From Pegoplata infirma (Eukaryota > Arthropoda > Insecta > Diptera > Anthomyiidae): a stretch of 64,000 bases of DNA. The stretch covers positions 11,440,951-11,504,950 of the forward strand of contig OY992541.1 of the NCBI GenBank assembly GCA_963921195.1, in the 5' to 3' direction. Each line of letters starts with the position of its first letter. Position 1 is the first letter of the stretch. Position numbers and translations under genes: made by a program. The notes beneath the pieces were generated by a model that worked only from the letters and a program-made list of their open reading frames with translations, was not told where the DNA came from and searched no databases. This document shows, piece by piece, positions 1 through 10,076 of the stretch.

Positions 1-300
1 GTGGGTCGGTCATACATTTTATTGCTCTAAGGGCACTATGGGGACCGCCTTAACAGTTAAAGATAGAGGGTAGGTGTGTTCAAAGAAAACGTTTGGACCA
101 AAAAAATATTGTGGGTCGGTCATACATTTTATTGCTCTAAGGGCACTCGTAGGGCAGTTAGAGCGGTTGGTGCAAATTTTAAAAATGTCAAATTGTGTGG
201 GAGCCCCCTTAGAAATTGGAGATAGGGTATTAGTTTGTTCCAAAGAAATGTTTAGACGTAAAAATTAATGGTAGTCGGTCTTGCAAATAACCCCTATATG
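1..300. repeat. Dispersed repeat D, partly tandem
   Basis: A unit starting GTGGGTCGGTCATACATTTT occurs at position 1 and again at 111, so a unit of roughly 110 bp is tandemly repeated. A third, looser unit follows to about 300. Related sequence, with GGTCGGTC and ACCACCTTAA-like words, recurs near 22440-22640 and 34745-34895. The two short opposing open frames here are products of the repeat. Element class is unknown, and the left edge runs off the window. Confidence 0.6.
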
Positions 301-1014
301 ACGCACCATTGGAGCATTAGAAATGATTTTACGATTGGAAAACTACAATAAAATTTTTAAAAAATAGTAATAGTCGTTATCCCACGACCCTGCTGGGCAA
401 AAAATTTGTGGAATCGATAGAAGTTTTACACAAAAAAATTTAAAAAAATCAAAGAGTACATACATTTTTAAAAATGAGATTTAAATTTTAAAACTTAAAA
501 ATCGCATACTAGAGCACTTTTAAGAATTTTTTGAAAAAAAAATTGCAATTTGGACCATTATTGAAGATGTTATGAGAAAACGAAGTTTCAGTAAAGGGAC
601 AAACACCAATTTTTAAAAATTCGATATCTTTTGAACAGGTCATCAAAAAAATCAGAAAATTTACCACGAATGAGTTTTCGAAGGGTACTAAAAACTGTAA
701 ACAAATTGGGAAAATAAAAAAAAAAAAAAAATTATTCAAAGTGTCTGATTTGACCTGGAATGCCCCATATACATTTATCACAAAATGCATATTTTTCTAA
801 ATTTGCAAAAACTTTTTAAATATTTTTTTTTTTAATAGTTTTTTATTATTAATTTGCATTTTGAAATCGATTTTCTATCGAATATTTTGTTAGAAATTAA
901 TATTTTGTCATATTTTGCTAAAAATGCATATTTAGATGCATATTTAGGTACATATTCTTGATATTTTACCAAAAATCTTTAATTCTGTTTTGTCTTACAT
1001 ACAATTTTACTAAT
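301..1014. other. A/T-rich spacer, no gene seen
   Basis: The stretch is A/T-rich with long homopolymer runs and words such as AAATGCATATTT. I see no coding frame with real composition, no RNA gene and no clear element ends. The 93-codon minus-strand frame at 509-790 is low-complexity Phe/Asn-rich and is not treated as a gene. Confidence 0.55.
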
Positions 1015-1626
1015 ATGCAGATTAGCATGTCCCGAAATCAGGAAATTTTGGAATTTCTTTAGGGCATACCCCTAGAACGATGCTTATTGAAGAGCTGATT
1101 ACGGGAAAAATAATCAAAAAAGTTTGGAGGTCATCTTCAGGGCGCAATCGGCGTTTAAAGTTTGCATCCGTGGTGCATTTGGTCAAAAAAAAATATATTT
1201 TTTTATTTTTAAAATTGGTGCCTAAAGTTACATTCAGGAAAATATATTTATAAAGTTTTCATGGAGCAATTTTGGTCCAGCGCAACGTTTTGAAACTTCG
1301 AATATGCATTATTTATTACATATTTTTTAAGTTTTTGTAAAAAAACAGCTTTTTATGCAAAGGCTTAAACATAAACTCCGTTTTATACAAAATCTTAAAA
1401 GATTTCTTACAAACTCCGGTTTTTACAAAAACTTAAAAAATATATACTAACTTACACCTTTTCAAAATTTCAAAACGTTGTGCTGGACCAAAATTGCTCC
1501 ATGAAATTTTTACAAATTTTTTTTCCAGAATGTACTCACCTAACGAAACTTTTGGCACAATTTTTGAAAATAAAAAAAATATTTTTTTTTGACCAAATGC
1601 ACTAGGGATGCAAACTTTAAGCGCTG

Positions 1627-2815
1627 CACAGTGGGGTGGATGATACCTAAAATGGCGATTAATACATAGAAGACTTAATTTTAAAATATTATAATTTTGT
1701 ATTGATGATTAATCTTAAACACATAAAAACACAGCATTTTCGAAAAAAAAACATTGGAAAAAAATTTATAATTTAAGGTCTAGTTGATGAGGTTATGTAT
1801 GGTGTATCTTCATCAAAATCACTCACGTCATCTCTCACAAAACAACAAAATACCAAAAATATGGAAATTGAGAGTATTTTAACACAACAAGTAAGAGTGA
1901 TGTGCCGAATCTTCTATACCATCCAAAACGTTACAAAACTTTAAAAAAATTTTGGGGGCATTTTTGATAGGGGCTCGGAGGGGGACGTAGGGGGCACTTT
2001 CACCCTTGCGATTAATCATTGCAAATTAATTTTTATTGGTTTTTGCACTTAAGTAATGCAATTGCATTATTATTACATATTTTTTTATAACCACGCCCCA
2101 AAAAGGGGGCGGGCGTGCGTGTGCGTGATTTAAAATAACTCACGCACCCATCTCTTATAAACAGTACACTCATGAGCTGCAGTTACAACTACCATACGGA
2201 ATATAAGGACAAAATATTATGAAAACAACTTGATTTTTAGTCTTTTTTTTTTTTCAAATAGATTTTTAGCAACTGGAGTTCTTTCACAAAAAAATTGATA
2301 AGTCAAAAACCGCAAAAAACCGCAAACGGACATTCAGGGATTTATTAGATGAAATCACATATTTAAAGACCATATAGGCGGATTTTCACTCTTTCACAGA
2401 CAAAGTTGTTGAAACTCAATATTTATATCAAAAATATCCTATTTTTAGAGCATTTTTATTATTTTTTTTTTTTAATATTTCCAAAACATTTATCTAAACC
2501 AAAAAATTTTTTTTATATGCTCAAATACCTAAAGTAGACTGATCCATTATGAAGCTTTCAATTTTAGAAGTCTTTATACAAAATATAATTACTTAAAATA
2601 TCAAAATTTTCACTTTAAATCAATGCGCGCAGAAATAATAAAAATAATTGAACTTTAAACACACACTGCAAATAAAGTATACAACTTAGAACTTTGTTTT
2701 TTGCCATTATTGATGTTGAATTTTATCTACTTTAACCTGGTACCAAACACGGTTGTGAAAGTTAATGTTCATCTATTGAATTAATCGCCACTTTGGATGC
2801 ATTTCACCCTCTGTG
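1627..2815. mobile_element. Transib-like non-autonomous element, TSD CGCTG
   Basis: The left end reads CACAGTGGGG and the right end, reverse-complemented, CACAGAGGGTG. Both then carry the shared inner word TGGCGATTAAT. A perfect 5-bp duplication CGCTG flanks it at 1622-1626 and 2816-2820. Removing the element plus one CGCTG restores the right arm of the surrounding palindrome. CAC(A/T)(A/G)TG-type ends and 5-bp G/C-rich TSDs are known features of Transib elements, whose ends resemble the RAG signal heptamer. No transposase frame is present. It contains a truncated HINE-B at 1886-2125. A second copy is at 50795-52548. Confidence 0.82.
1886..2125 (-). mobile_element. HINE-B fragment inside the Transib-like element
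   Basis: It begins AACAAGTAAGAGTG, has a degenerate GCCGAATCTT stem followed by TATACC, and ends near the CCACGCCCC/GGGGGCGGG block. It lacks the microsatellite and the GGTTGGAGGGTATA end of complete family B copies such as 43415-44110. A small hairpin GTGCGTGA..TCACGCAC lies just beyond it at 2121-2147. Confidence 0.7.
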
Positions 2816-2944
2816 CGCTGGTTGCGCCCTGAAGATGACCTCCAAAATTTTTAAAATTTTTTTCCCCGTAATCAGCTCTTTACTTAGCATCATTCTAGGG
2901 GTATGCCCTAAAATTTTTCATTTTCGGGACACGCTAATGCAGAT

Positions 2945-3667
2945 ATTTTCAGTTTTTCTGTTTATTTTTATATATTTTATGCATATTTTTAGCGAATAAA
3001 AAAATAACACAATTTTAAATACCTTAACTTCCTTGCCCTGCTTATAACCATTGAATTACATGAAATTTTGGTAGTAAGATTGGTAATTATATTTAACAAA
3101 AAAAAAAAATGCTTTCATACATTCAATGAAAACATTCTTTTTTAATTTTAATGAAAGACTTATCATCACAATTAAATGGCAACGAAAGTGTTTCCAATAT
3201 GACAATAATGATCACGATAGAAGAATAAATAAACAAAAATTATAAATAAAATATAATTTTTGTATTTATAAAATTAAATTAAGTGGCGCTTAATAATGAA
3301 TAAAAAATTTCACTTTTTTTGACAAAAAAAAAGTTATGTTTACTAAAAATGAAAAATAATAATAATGATGATGTTTTTACAAGAATTTAAAAATATACAA
3401 AAATATATTGTATTTTTTACTGTTGACAAAATTTTCTAAAATAAATAACATTAAACATTAAAAAATAACGTTTCTTTCATTCTTTTTTACCAACAAATTC
3501 GAAAAAAATTACCTACGAAAACATTAAAAATTAATGATAGTTCTGTTATTTTTACCAACAAATTAAAAAAAAATAACCTACGAAAACAATAAAAATTAAT
3601 GATTTCGTAGGTTATTTTTTACAATTTTCTATTGAAATATTTTTTTAAAAATTTTTAATAAAATTTT
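2945..3667. repeat. A/T-rich region with short tandem repeats
   Basis: No gene is seen. Around 3480-3620 a unit of about 65 bp containing ACCAACAAATT and CCTACGAAAACA is repeated two to three times, and its inverse TTTCGTAGGTTATTT follows at 3603. This suggests a degraded inverted-repeat element around the tRNA-like sequence. Related words resume at 3830-3960. Confidence 0.4.
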
Positions 3668-3726
3668 GGGGAATCGATCCCGCAATCAACTACATTCTGG
3701 CCAGACACTCTACCCATCGTGCCAAA
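3668..3726 (-). repeat. tRNA-like sequence (SINE head or tRNA pseudogene)
   Basis: Read on the minus strand it has an A-box-like TTGGCACGATGGGTAGAG, then an anticodon-arm-sized stretch, then a B-box-like GGGATCGATTCCCC that can form a T arm. The 5' acceptor strand is not clearly paired with the 3' side, so it is not called as a functional tRNA. It sits inside A/T-rich repeat DNA. A second tRNA-like sequence in the same orientation is at 17779-17852. A tRNA-derived SINE head is the likeliest reading. Confidence 0.5.
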
Positions 3727-4100
3727 GTCACTTGATACAAACATGTTTTTATATTTCTATAAATAATTTTCTGATTTTTTTTTCTACAAAAAAAATAACC
3801 TTCTTGTGTAGATAAAAACTAATGAAATTTAAAAATACCAACAATTTAAAAAAAAATTACTTACACAAATCATTAAAAAATTAAAGAATAATCAGTAGTT
3901 TTTACTTACAGAACAAAAATAAATGACTTTAAAAATTAAATGTTAATGAAAGTTTTTATTTTTTAGTGTGTTATTTTTGAAACAAAGGATAGAAGTAGTC
4001 ATTAATAAAAACTGAACATCAAACAAATGTTTTTTCTTTTAAAAACGACTAAACGTAAAATTTTTTAAATAAACTACAAACAGTTAATGGCATAATTTTT
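3727..4100. other. A/T-rich spacer, no gene seen
   Basis: The sequence holds further ACCAACAATTT and TTACTTACAC words related to those at 3480-3620, and otherwise poly-A/T tracts. TTAATGAAAGTTTTTATTTT near 3949 loosely mirrors 3127-3160. No coding frame or RNA gene is seen. Confidence 0.45.
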
Positions 4101-5134
4101 TATACCCTCCACTCTAGTGATAGAGGGTATATATAAGTTTGTCATTCCGTTTGTAACACATCGAAATATTGGTCTAGGACCCCATAAAGTATATATATTT
4201 ATGATCCTCGATCGATTTTAAGTCGATCTAGCGATGTCCGTCCGTCCGTCCGTCCGTCTGTCTGTCTCTCTGTCTGTCCGTAGAAAACACGCTAACTTTT
4301 GAAAGACTTTACAGAGGCTACTGAAGTTTGGCATATATGTTTGTCATTTACCTGGTCAGGTTGGTATTGCAATCCAGCCAAATCGGTCCAGTGGTTCAAA
4401 AGTTATGAGCAAAAGAGTAAATTTCGGCAAGGGTGTTTCAGGAATTTACGAGATAAAAAACACGATTACTTTCGAAAGACAATAATGAGACTACTGAAGC
4501 TTGGCATGTATCTTTGCCGTTCCCCGGGTCTGTTTGGTTTTAAATTTCAGCTCAATCGGTCCAGTGGTTCAAAAGTTATAAGCGAAACCCTGAATTTCAG
4601 ATTAGTTTCATCTAAAATGCCACGTATTTTAACAAGTTTTAAAAGCATTGGTGGTAACTAAACAATGCTTTTCAAACTTGTTCAATTTTAAAGCAATGCT
4701 TTTTAAACTGGTTTAGTTTTAAAAGCATTGGTAACTTAAAAATTACTCTCGAAAAAAATTTTACACTCAAAAAAATTTTTACACTCAAAAAAAATTTTAC
4801 ACTCTAAAAAAAATTTATATAAAAAAAAATTTAGTTTTTTTTTTACAAAAAATGGCAATATTTTGTGTACATACTTACGTGCATTCACTCAGAAATATTT
4901 TTACAGTAAAAAAAACATTACACTCGAAAAAAAATTTTACACTCAAAAAAAAAATTAGTAATTTTTCTTTTTTTTTTTTAAAATGACAAAAATTGAGTTT
5001 TTTACTCAAAATAAAATATTTCTAATTAAAATTGTTAATTTTTTCACGTTAAAAAATGTACTACCCTTTAAAAAAATGCATTGTGGAGGGTATTCATTGA
5101 TTCGGCAAAGTCGAATTTAACTTTCCTACTTGTT
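4101..5134 (+). mobile_element. HINE-A (INE-1/DINE-1-like), near-complete copy
   Basis: It starts TATACCCTCCACTCTAG..GAGGGTATA, followed by the conserved block CCCATAAAGTATATATATT and CGATCTAGCGATGTCCG. A (CCGT)n microsatellite lies at about 4236-4280. Internal blocks contain CGGTCCAGTGGTTCAAAAG, and an ACACTCAAAAAAAATTTT minisatellite spans about 4755-4950. It ends GGAGGGTATTC, a TTCGGCAAAGTCGAA stem-loop and CTACTTGTT. This order matches Drosophila INE-1/DINE-1, a Helentron-derived non-coding family. The 120-codon plus frame at 4299 is not a gene. Confidence 0.85.
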
Positions 5135-5619
5135 AAGTGTACGTTTTTTTAGCGAAAAGTCGGCGTGGTAGATAAACACTCTATACTGGAGGAACAATTT
5201 AAATATTGGTGAAAACATTTTCTAAGTCCTGGACACATTTTTTATGTTTTTTGCATTTCCCGGACACAAAAACTTTGTGGTCATTTTTTTTTTAGTTTAG
5301 GAGTAAAAAGTGTCTTTAAAAATGGTTTTAGGAAAAAAAAAAGTTTCAAAAAAATTTTAGTAAATTTTAATCGCTGAAAAAAATTTTTGACATGTTTTTT
5401 GCGCTTTTAAATTCTTAAATTTTTATTTTTCAATTCTGTTTTATATATTGTTGGACTTTATATTTTATAACTGAAGATTTTATTAATTCCGGTTTGAGTC
5501 CATATTAATTATTTCTGAGAAATAATTATTTTTGTTGTACAATGAGAAAATCTGAAAAAATTAATTGACAACACAGGCTAAGTGAAGATGTGGAGTTAGT
5601 TAAAAATGTATTTGATTTT
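5135..5619. other. A/T-rich spacer, no gene seen
   Basis: Nothing beyond low-complexity A/T sequence and one loosely repeated word (TCCTGGACACATTTT and TTTCCCGGACACA near 5226-5275) is seen. Confidence 0.4.
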
Positions 5620-5808
5620 TGGTTTTATTTAAATTAAAATTTTTATTTGAATCAATAAATCTTTTATTCAATTAAAATTTTAACTGGTTTTGCAATTTAT
5701 TTTCAATTAAAACTTTAATTCATTCAACTAACATTTTAATTGAATTTAAAAATTAATTTCAAACAAAATGCGTAATTTGTTGAGTTGAGTTGAGGGTGGG
5801 TTGTACAA

Positions 5809-7245
5809 TAGACTGGGTCGACCATAAAGGAGAAAAAAAAAGTTCCCATTGTGCGGGCTTAATTTTAAAGCTTACCTCGAAAAAGTTCCATAGCCAAAAT
5901 ATTAGATTTTTAGGTCGCGATTTGGTACCGCCGAAATCGTTTTTTGTTCATAGCTTTGTTAGTTGATGTCCGATCGTTTAAAAAAAAAAATTGTTAGAAA
6001 GTCCTCAGCGAGTACTAAAGTTGACTCATATCTGGTTTTAACCTCAGAGGTCATCTTCTTGTTATGATTGTTAGTTTCTCATCTTTCTACCCACTTAAAT
6101 GATTTTTATTTTTCCATTAAATTATAGCACTAAAAAATTCATGAAATTCTTCCCTTGGAAGTATCCAGTTAAATTTATTAACAAAAAAGTTACATTTGAT
6201 TTAAGATTTTCATATACAATATAAAGAAAATTAGAAAAAACACTTGTTATTATGCCTTTAAACTAGTGCCCCCCATTTCCCGGTTCTCGGTATTCCCGGG
6301 AATACCGGTATTCCCGGTTCTGGAACCGGTTTCCCGGTTCTAGATATATTCCCGGGAATACCGGTATTCCCGGTTCTGATCCTGGTACCGGTTCTCAAAA
6401 ACCAAAAAAATACTATACCATAAAATATTTAAATTACACTATTTAATCAGTATTTCAGTAATATTTAGTTGTGTTTGTAAAATTATTTAAAAATCAGCAA
6501 CTATTTTTTCTAAAATTAAAAAAATAAAATGGAAATGGTGTTATTCACATGTTTTGTATTTTTTTTGGTAAAAGCAAAGAAAAAATTTTAATTGTACAAA
6601 ATTTTACAAAATATTCATACCGGTATTCCCGGGAATTCCGTCAGAACCGGAACCGGGAACACCGGTATTCCCGGGAATACCGGGAATGAATTAAGAACCG
6701 GGAAACCGGTACCATTTCCCGGTAATACCGAGAACCGGGAATACCGGTATTCCCGGTACTACGGTACTGACCGTAGGCACTACTTTAAACTATATTTAAT
6801 TTTTTTAGTTTGTATTTAAATAAATACGAACAAGTGTTTTAAATCTTTTTCTATGGAAATTTAAAATTGAATGTAACTTTTTTGTTAATTAATTTAAGAG
6901 GGTACTTCTAAGGGTAGAATTTCATGAATTTTTTAGTGCTATAATTCAATGGAAAAATAAAAATCATTTAGGTGGGTAGAAAGCTGAGAAACTAACACTC
7001 ATGACACGAAGATGAGCTCAGAGGTCAAAACCAGATATGGGTCAAATTTAGTACTCGGTGAGGACTTTCAAACAAATTTTGTTTTAAAACGATCGGACAT
7101 CAAATGACAAAGTTATGAACAAATAACGATTTCGGCGGTACCAAATCGCGACCTAAAAATCTTATATTTTGGCTATGGAACTTTTTCGAGGTAAGCTTCA
7201 AAATTAAGCCCGCACAATGGGAACTTTTTTTTTCGACCCGGTCTA
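5809..7245. mobile_element. Palindromic hAT-like element, TSD TTGTACAA
   Basis: The ends are TAGACTGGGTCGACC and its inverse GACCCGGTCTA, flanked by a perfect TTGTACAA at 5801-5808 and 7246-7253. The arms are complementary for several hundred bases, as shown by CATTGTGCGGGCTTAATTTT and GATTTGGTACCGCCGAAATC on the left and their inverses at 7105-7215. It lies in the 3' untranslated part of the LOA element. It carries a second hAT element at 6264-6782 near the centre. No transposase is present. Confidence 0.92.
6264..6782. mobile_element. hAT-like element rich in ATTCCCGGGAATACCGG palindromes, TSD CTTTAAAC
   Basis: The ends are TAGTGCC and GGCACTA, flanked by a perfect CTTTAAAC at 6256-6263 and 6783-6790. 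Both end regions consist of repeated CCCGGTTC, ATTCCCGGGAAT and ACCGGT self-complementary words, while the middle is A/T-rich. The 75-codon frame at 6592 (a run of TGIPGN repeats) is just this repeat translated. It is nested inside the hAT at 5809-7245. Confidence 0.9.
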
Positions 7246-7253
7246 TTGTACAA

Positions 7254-7376
7254 GCCTTGAAAGAAAGCTAGGCGAGTCCATGACGCTCAGACTTAAAATA
7301 GTCCATTGTACCATACCCTAGAAGGAAAGATTAGTAAAGAATGAGAGAAAGTTTAAAGAGAGTGAAAGGTGCTTAC
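7254..7376 (-). other. 3' untranslated region of the LOA element (part)
   Basis: After removing the flanking hAT insertions, this piece continues on the minus strand from the ORF2 stop at 7377-7379 to the CAACTCAACTCAAC 3' end at about 5778-5795. No poly-A tail is seen; a short repeat forms the end instead. Confidence 0.65.
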
Positions 7377-7411
7377 TCAGAACTTCTCAGTTGCATTCAC
7401 AAACCTGAGAA
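7377..7411 (-). pseudogene. LOA ORF2 C-terminal end, separated by a hAT insertion
   Basis: Reading ORF2 across the hAT insertion (7412-8707, with one CCTGAGAA copy removed), the frame that ends LSDFLR at 8708 continues FVNATEKF and stops with TGA at 7377-7379. The original protein was therefore slightly longer than the present open frame, which ends early because the inserted hAT begins with TAG in frame. Confidence 0.75.
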
Positions 7412-8707
7412 TAGGGTTACCAGATTTGAAATAGGGAATAACAGTACATTTGGTCTGAAAAAACAGTACATTGCAAATAAAAACAGTACGTTTTTAAAAG
7501 TCTTATTTTATATCAAACTACAAAAACTTAGCCCTTTTACCCTGATTTCAAACAGATTTCAGCCAAAACGAGCATAAAAGATTGTTTACAGAACGGGAGA
7601 ACATTTTAGGTAAACCGTCTCAAATTTATTCTATTTTTTTTATCAGTGTTGACAAAAATAGCGATTAATTTTTTGGAGCATTTGTCTTAGTTGCCGCGAT
7701 GTCTTACTTGTAAAGCTCTTGTAGTCTATGCTTTCGCTTAACTAAAACACAGATCTCCTATCAAAAACATATGAAAAAACCCGTAAAACAGTGTTTTAAT
7801 TAAAATACGACTTTAAAAAGCAAACGCGAAAACAGTATTATAGCACTAAAACAAAGGCCTAACTAAATTTTGGGAAAATGTTTTTTTTTCACAATTTAGT
7901 AAAAATTAATAAAAATTTTGGAAATTTCTTTGACATAATTTGCAGTCAATTCGTTCATCATATTTATCTTCTTAGAATCGATGAAGTTTTTTCTTCAGGT
8001 TTAGTAAATTTTATTCAATTTGAGGAACATTTTTTTTTTCAAAAAACTGTTTCAAAAATTTCAAAAACTAAGCCAAAAAGAGCAAAAAAGTGTTCATTTC
8101 CGGTTCTAAGAATCTCTAAAGAATCCCCGGTCCTCTTTTAATGTATGGACTCCTCAATATATATTGAGGAAAATATTGCCGAAACAAAAAAAATGCCAAA
8201 TACATTTTTGTAGTTCTTTACGCGACCGTCTTAATCCCTCCGTGTAATAAATTTTTAGTTTTAAGATTCTAAAGACCCTTTTGGGCCCTTAAATTCCCTT
8301 ATCTTAAAACGGAACTCTGAGATGTATTTTTGCCATTTTCTAGTTTTTTCTTTTTCTTATTTTTCAGAAAAATTTAGATAAAAAGAAGGAAAACATGGCA
8401 ATGGAGCTAAATCATTATTGAATTCATTTAAGTTTCCCACTTTTTAAATAATTTTTCTTTTTGAGTGTGGTATAAAATTTAATTGCATTTAGTTCCTTTT
8501 TAAAAATTGTATTAAAATTTTGCCAAATATGAAACATTTTTCGAAAAATGTTACATTTTGGTGATGAGTATAAAAAAACAGTACAAAAACAGTACACGCT
8601 TTAAAAAACAGTACTTTTGCGTACTGTTTTAGGTGGTGTGCATAAAACAGTACTTTTTATAAAAAACAGTACATGTACTGTTTAAAACAGTACGAATGGC
8701 AACCCTA
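7412..8707. mobile_element. hAT-like element, TSD CCTGAGAA
   Basis: The ends are TAGGGTTACCA and TGGCAACCCTA, flanked by a perfect CCTGAGAA at 7404-7411 and 8708-8715. Both ends carry several AACAGTAC words that act as subterminal repeats. The interior, about 7510-8300, resembles the interior of the mariner-like element at 14696-15578, sharing GCATTTTTGTAG-like, CGGTTCT and ATATTGCCGA words. The 78- and 87-codon plus frames inside are not convincing genes. Confidence 0.9.
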
Positions 8708-9844
8708 CCTGAGAAAGTCAGACAAGGGAAGTCCATGGACCATGTCCATCGACAAAATATCAGAGCCCATTATCCGCAGTCTTGATCTTGAGAAAGCTGG
8801 GCAATAACAGACGTAGTGTTCTGTTGTGTCCTCATCCTCAAGACAAGATTTCATGTGAGAGTCTATCCAACGCATCATCCACGTCAAGCCTATACCAATC
8901 TGAGGCTCCGGATTGTGAGGAATTGTATCGGAGCCAATGTTTGCCAAAGAATCGGCAATCTCATTTCCCCGTATTCCCCTATGACCCGGAACCCACAAGA
9001 GGCAGACCCTGTTCTCACATGAGACCTCATTGAGTCTGCGCCTGCACTCTTGGACAATTTTAGACGTTGTGATTGGAGAATCCAGTGCCTTGAGTGCAGC
9101 TTGACTGTCACTACAAATACCGATTTTTCTATCCCTCCATCTATTTTCAATTATCCAAGTCGCCACGTCAAAAATAGCAAACACTTCAGTCTGAAAAACT
9201 GTTGCCATTTTGCCCATGGCATGAGAGTATTTGGTTTCGTCATCCAAATACCAACCAGATCCAGAACCAACTAATGTACTAGAACCGTCCGTATAGAAGG
9301 TATCGGAGTAATTTCTGAGAAGTTTATCTGGATCACACCAGTCTTCCCATCTCGGAAATTTAACACTGAACTTCCTACCAAACTCTATGCAAGGCGTCAT
9401 ACTGCCTAAGGGCATATCAAACATCAGACAAAGTTCCGAAAGCCTATTAAACAGTTGACCATGTCCTGCATTGTAGTCTCCATGCCATGATCCATTTTTA
9501 CGGAGTCTGCACAGAGATTTCATGGCTACCCCTTGGATATGTAGATCCAAGGGAAGCATGTCCAACATGGCGTTAAGAGCTGCACCTGGTGTAGTGCTCA
9601 TAGCACCTGTAATCCCCAAGCAAGCTACTCTTTGTAGTCCGTCCAGTAGAGCCCGTGTAGATTTAACTTCCGTTCTCGGCCACCAGACCACCGCCGCGTA
9701 CGTCACAAAAGGTCTAATGACCGCTAGGTACATCCAGTGCACCCCCGCAGGTCTTAGACCCCACGTTTTCCCAAAAGCTCTCCGACACTGCCAGAAAATA
9801 CGGTGCGCCCGAGATACTTTAAGTTCAACATGTTTTGTCCACAT
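8708..9844 (-). pseudogene. LOA ORF2: thumb, RNase H and Cys-rich tail
   Basis: This 379-codon open stretch begins just after the reverse transcriptase palm and keeps the thumb/connection region (VIRPFVTYAAVVWWP at residues 43-57). The RNase H domain follows with the catalytic pattern complete: YTDGS at 184-188 (D186), QTE (E220), SDSQ (D246) and VPGHRGIRGNEIAD (D298). A Cys-rich tail (EHYVCYCPAF at 342-351) is usual for this family. RNase H degrades the RNA strand of the RNA/DNA hybrid during reverse transcription. The frame itself is open but is cut off from the palm by a frameshift near 9905 and loses its last eight residues to a hAT insertion, so it is a fragment of a dead element. The plus-strand frames over this region are shadows. 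Confidence 0.88.
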
Positions 9845-10076
9845 TAGTTTATTATCCAGAGTGACCCCTAAATACTTTACATCTGTGGACCCTTGTGTTT
9901 GGTCCTTCGCGTAAACAACACGAGTGTTGTCTTAGCTGGATTCACGGACAGTCCATGCCTGTTGCACCAGTTGTCCATCAAGTCTATAACAGTCTGCATT
10001 TTATTGCAGACCATTTCAAGAGACTTTCCAGAAACTAATGCACACACATCGTCCGCATATGCCTGTACGTGAACAC
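9845..10076 (-). pseudogene. LOA ORF2: reverse transcriptase catalytic YADD segment
   Basis: On the minus strand this reads VHVQAYADDVCALVSG, with YADD encoded at 10048-10059. It continues through the NRHGLSVNPAKT motif. YADD holds two of the three metal-binding aspartates of the palm. Close to 9905 the frame shifts before resuming as DVKYLGVTLDNKL, which leads into the frame at 9844. The segment is separated from the upstream palm by the hAT at 10077-11382. Confidence 0.83.

Larger units (their letters stand above)
1023..2936. mobile_element. Palindromic hAT-like element, TSD ATGCAGAT
   Basis: The ends are TAGCATGTCCCGAAA on the left and the inverse (TTTCGGGACACGCTA) on the right. They are flanked by a perfect 8-bp duplication ATGCAGAT at 1015-1022 and 2937-2944. 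The arms stay complementary inward, for example the GCATCC..GGTGCATTTGGTC words at about 1165 and their inverse at 1586-1620, with the fold centre near 1390. The right arm is split by a Transib-like insertion at 1627-2815; without it the element is about 720 bp. A sister copy with the same ends lies at 58159-60048. No transposase is encoded, so this is a non-autonomous foldback/MITE-type element. The hAT assignment rests on the 8-bp TSD and TAG..CTA ends. Confidence 0.88.

Noticed and set aside
4299..4661. 120-codon plus frame similar to the 109-codon minus frame at 21096-21425
   Set aside because: Both translate the same HINE-A blocks; stop codons differ between copies and the copy at 16424-17287 has no matching frame, so coding conservation is absent.
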